From: Desulfovibrio sp. JC022
GTDB lineage: Bacteria; Desulfobacterota; Desulfovibrionia; Desulfovibrionales; Desulfovibrionaceae
Length of the DNA stretch: 64,000 nt
NCBI RefSeq assembly: GCF_010470665.1
Contig: NZ_VOPZ01000003.1
Coordinates: forward strand, 186,001-250,000
Direction of reading: 5' to 3'
The notes under the pieces are model-generated. The model was not told where the DNA came from. It ran no database searches and was given only the letters and a program-made list of their open reading frames with translations. The translations under genes and the position numbers were made by a program. Shown one piece after another: positions 62,728 to 64,000 of the stretch. Within the stretch, counting starts at the first letter, position 1. The number at the start of each line of letters is the position of its first letter.

Positions 62728-62770
62728 CTTAAAATAAACTAGATTATTTGATTTTCCATTCGATTTTAGT

Positions 62771-62859
62771 TGAAAAGCATTCTCATTTTCACTATGTCTG
62801 CTGAGTGCTTTTGGTTGATGTCAATTATATTTGTTAAATGAAAATGAGAGTCGTTTTTA
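62771..62859. promoter_or_regulatory. Two Fur-box-like sites upstream of the chemoreceptor gene
   Basis: The sites at 62771-62791 (TGAAAAGCATTCTCATTTTCA) and 62839-62859 (TGAAAATGAGAGTCGTTTTTA) each match about 13-14 of 19 positions of the GATAATGATAATCATTATC consensus. The second is 20 bases before the start codon. Other uses, such as a different operator or promoter, cannot be excluded. Confidence 0.45.
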
Positions 62860-62878
62860 TATAAAGGAGAGGTTGGGA

Positions 62879-64000
62879 ATGAAGTATACATTTAAATTAT
62901 CGCATAAAATTGTAGCAGGTATGCTGGTTTTCCTGTTTTGCGCGTTGTGTCTGGGCGGCGTTTCAATTTTTACCTTGCGGGAGTTGACTGAGAAAATGGA
63001 GTCCCGAAACAGCCTTGATGAAATTATCAGCATCGGGGTGGAAGCTCAGTCGGAAGCACTTGATTGGTTGACCCATCGTGAGGAGCTGTCCATGGAAAAT
63101 CAGGGGGAAGAGCCTGAGGTTCTAAAAGCTTACGCAAAGATGACTAGAGGCATGAATGAAAGAGTGGATGCATTGGCAGGTTCGGGTGTGGATGGGCAGA
63201 TGGTTGCTTCTCTTGCCGGGTTGAAAAGTTCGTTTAATAATTTTGATAGTGGTTTTAAAACATTTCAGGGTCAGTTCAATGATGGGGTCGGGTATGTCAA
63301 AAGACTGCGCGAGATCTCGGTGGAAATCCTCGGTCAGGCCCTGTCTCTCCAGAAAAGCATTGCCCGTACTGCGAGAAAACAGGCTAAGAAGATTGCTGTC
63401 CTTCAAGAGCAGGCTCTTACTCCGCAGGCGGGGCAGAATAATGGTGAACTTGTCCGTGCTCTGGCTGTCTCCATGGCAGGTCTTAATGAGCTTACTGCCA
63501 AACGGCAGACCGCAGCGATTCTACTCAACAAACCACTCGGTTTTCAGGAGATGGCTAAAGACTTCATTCTTTATAAGGATGCTTCCAGCGGATCAGGATT
63601 GATCATTGATATTGAAAAATTGATGGGCATTGACCCTGATTCCAGCATGGGTGCTTCATACCCGCAGTTCAAACCTTTATTCCCCAAAGGACGGGAGGCT
63701 AAGCTTTTTAAAAAGATAGTATCACTGACCGGGGAGTATCTGGATGTTTTCAAGGCTTACTATACTACCAGCCTTGCCATGAAAAAATCCATGCAGTCCA
63801 TGGAAGAGGCTCGTGAAAAGCTTGTGGGGCTGGAGCATTCCATCCGTACAGAACAGGTTGAAAGCTATAATCTGCTTCAGCAGCGGGCCGTCTACGTTGT
63901 TACTGTTCTGGGTGGGGTTGTGGTTTTGATCGGGCTGTTGCTTATCCTGCTTAGCCGGATGATGATTATTAAACCGTTACGTCGTATTATTGGTGAAATT
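62879..64000 (+). CDS. Methyl-accepting chemotaxis-like protein, N-terminal part (3' end outside window)
   Basis: The frame runs from the ATG at 62879 (AAAGGAGAGG upstream) to the window end, 374 codons. A first membrane helix (about 11-33) is followed by a periplasmic helical sensor region (about 34-330), a second membrane helix (about 340-362) and the start of a HAMP domain (SRMMIIKPLRRIIGEI). The methyl-accepting signalling domain would lie beyond the window, so a histidine kinase or diguanylate cyclase ending is also possible. The Fur-box-like sites upstream suggest iron-linked control. Confidence 0.75.
   Translation, partial: MKYTFKLSHKIVAGMLVFLFCALCLGGVSIFTLRELTEKMESRNSLDEIISIGVEAQSEALDWLTHREELSMENQGEEPEVLKAYAKMTRGMNERVDALAGSGVDGQMVASLAGLKSSFNNFDSGFKTFQGQFNDGVGYVKRLREISVEILGQALSLQKSIARTARKQAKKIAVLQEQALTPQAGQNNGELVRALAVSMAGLNELTAKRQTAAILLNKPLGFQEMAKDFILYKDASSGSGLIIDIEKLMGIDPDSSMGASYPQFKPLFPKGREAKLFKKIVSLTGEYLDVFKAYYTTSLAMKKSMQSMEEAREKLVGLEHSIRTEQVESYNLLQQRAVYVVTVLGGVVVLIGLLLILLSRMMIIKPLRRIIGEI

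Overview
The window reads like a chromosomal segment of a Gram-negative, anaerobic, Desulfovibrio-like (Desulfovibrionaceae, probably marine) bacterium. This is an inference. It rests on a glycyl-radical enzyme operon, an in-frame UGA selenoprotein gene, two sigma-54 activators with good -24/-12 promoters, a DsrEFH-like sulfur-relay trio, an ECF transporter and moderate GC. No rRNA, tRNA, CRISPR array or insertion sequence was seen.

Layout. 1-3.0 kb: the AT-rich 3' part of a large protein, perhaps a SIR2-type defence effector. 3.1-6.5 kb: two secreted Cys-rich proteins on the minus strand, one with a tyrosine-phosphatase active site and one thaumatin-like, sharing an N-terminal domain. 6.7-19.8 kb: a complete type II secretion operon (gspH-I, a PDZ lipoprotein, gspG-J-K-L-M-C-D-E-F) ending with a DsbA-like lipoprotein. 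Its GspM/PilO protein is fused to an NMT1/SsuA-like solute-binding domain. 19.8-25.0 kb: an RND efflux pump and adaptor divergent from a TetR regulator. 25.1-26.5 kb: glutamate decarboxylase.

26.6-38.5 kb: a sigma-54 regulon. An operon encodes a BCCT transporter, an alkaline-phosphatase-superfamily phosphodiesterase, TusB/TusD/TusC-like sulfur-relay proteins, an OsmC-like protein and a 193-residue protein of unknown role. It is followed by a DMT transporter, a small winged-helix protein and a PAS/AAA+ sigma-54 activator, then by a second DMT transporter with a YitT protein. A 16-bp palindrome (RCGACA-N4-TGTCGY) recurs upstream of the BCCT operon, the regulator and the DMT/YitT operon, and two sigma-54 promoters lie just downstream of these sites.

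38.6-43.9 kb: a MacAB-TolC-like exporter whose periplasmic adaptor carries a cytoplasmic PAS domain. 44.2-47.3 kb: an AT-rich NACHT NTPase with C-terminal pentapeptide repeats, a likely defence protein. 47.3-57.1 kb: a glycyl-radical enzyme operon (enzyme, activase, C_GCAxxG_C_C redox protein, HesB-like selenoprotein with an in-frame UGA and SECIS hairpin) with its sigma-54 activator, a TauE-type exporter, a DUF4125 protein and an APC permease. The enzyme operon and the permease have matching sigma-54 promoters and matching AT-rich upstream elements. The enzyme lacks the usual Glu two residues after the catalytic Cys, so its reaction is unassigned.

57.3-64.0 kb: a PPC-domain protein with a four-gene ECF transporter, a YbaK-type deacylase, a His-rich metal transporter with a MarR repressor and three palindromic operators, and the start of a chemoreceptor gene preceded by Fur-box-like sites.

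Strongest candidates for undescribed biology: the BCCT/phosphodiesterase/sulfur-relay operon, the glycyl-radical enzyme with its selenoprotein partner, the GspM-solute-binding fusion and the PAS-MacA fusion.
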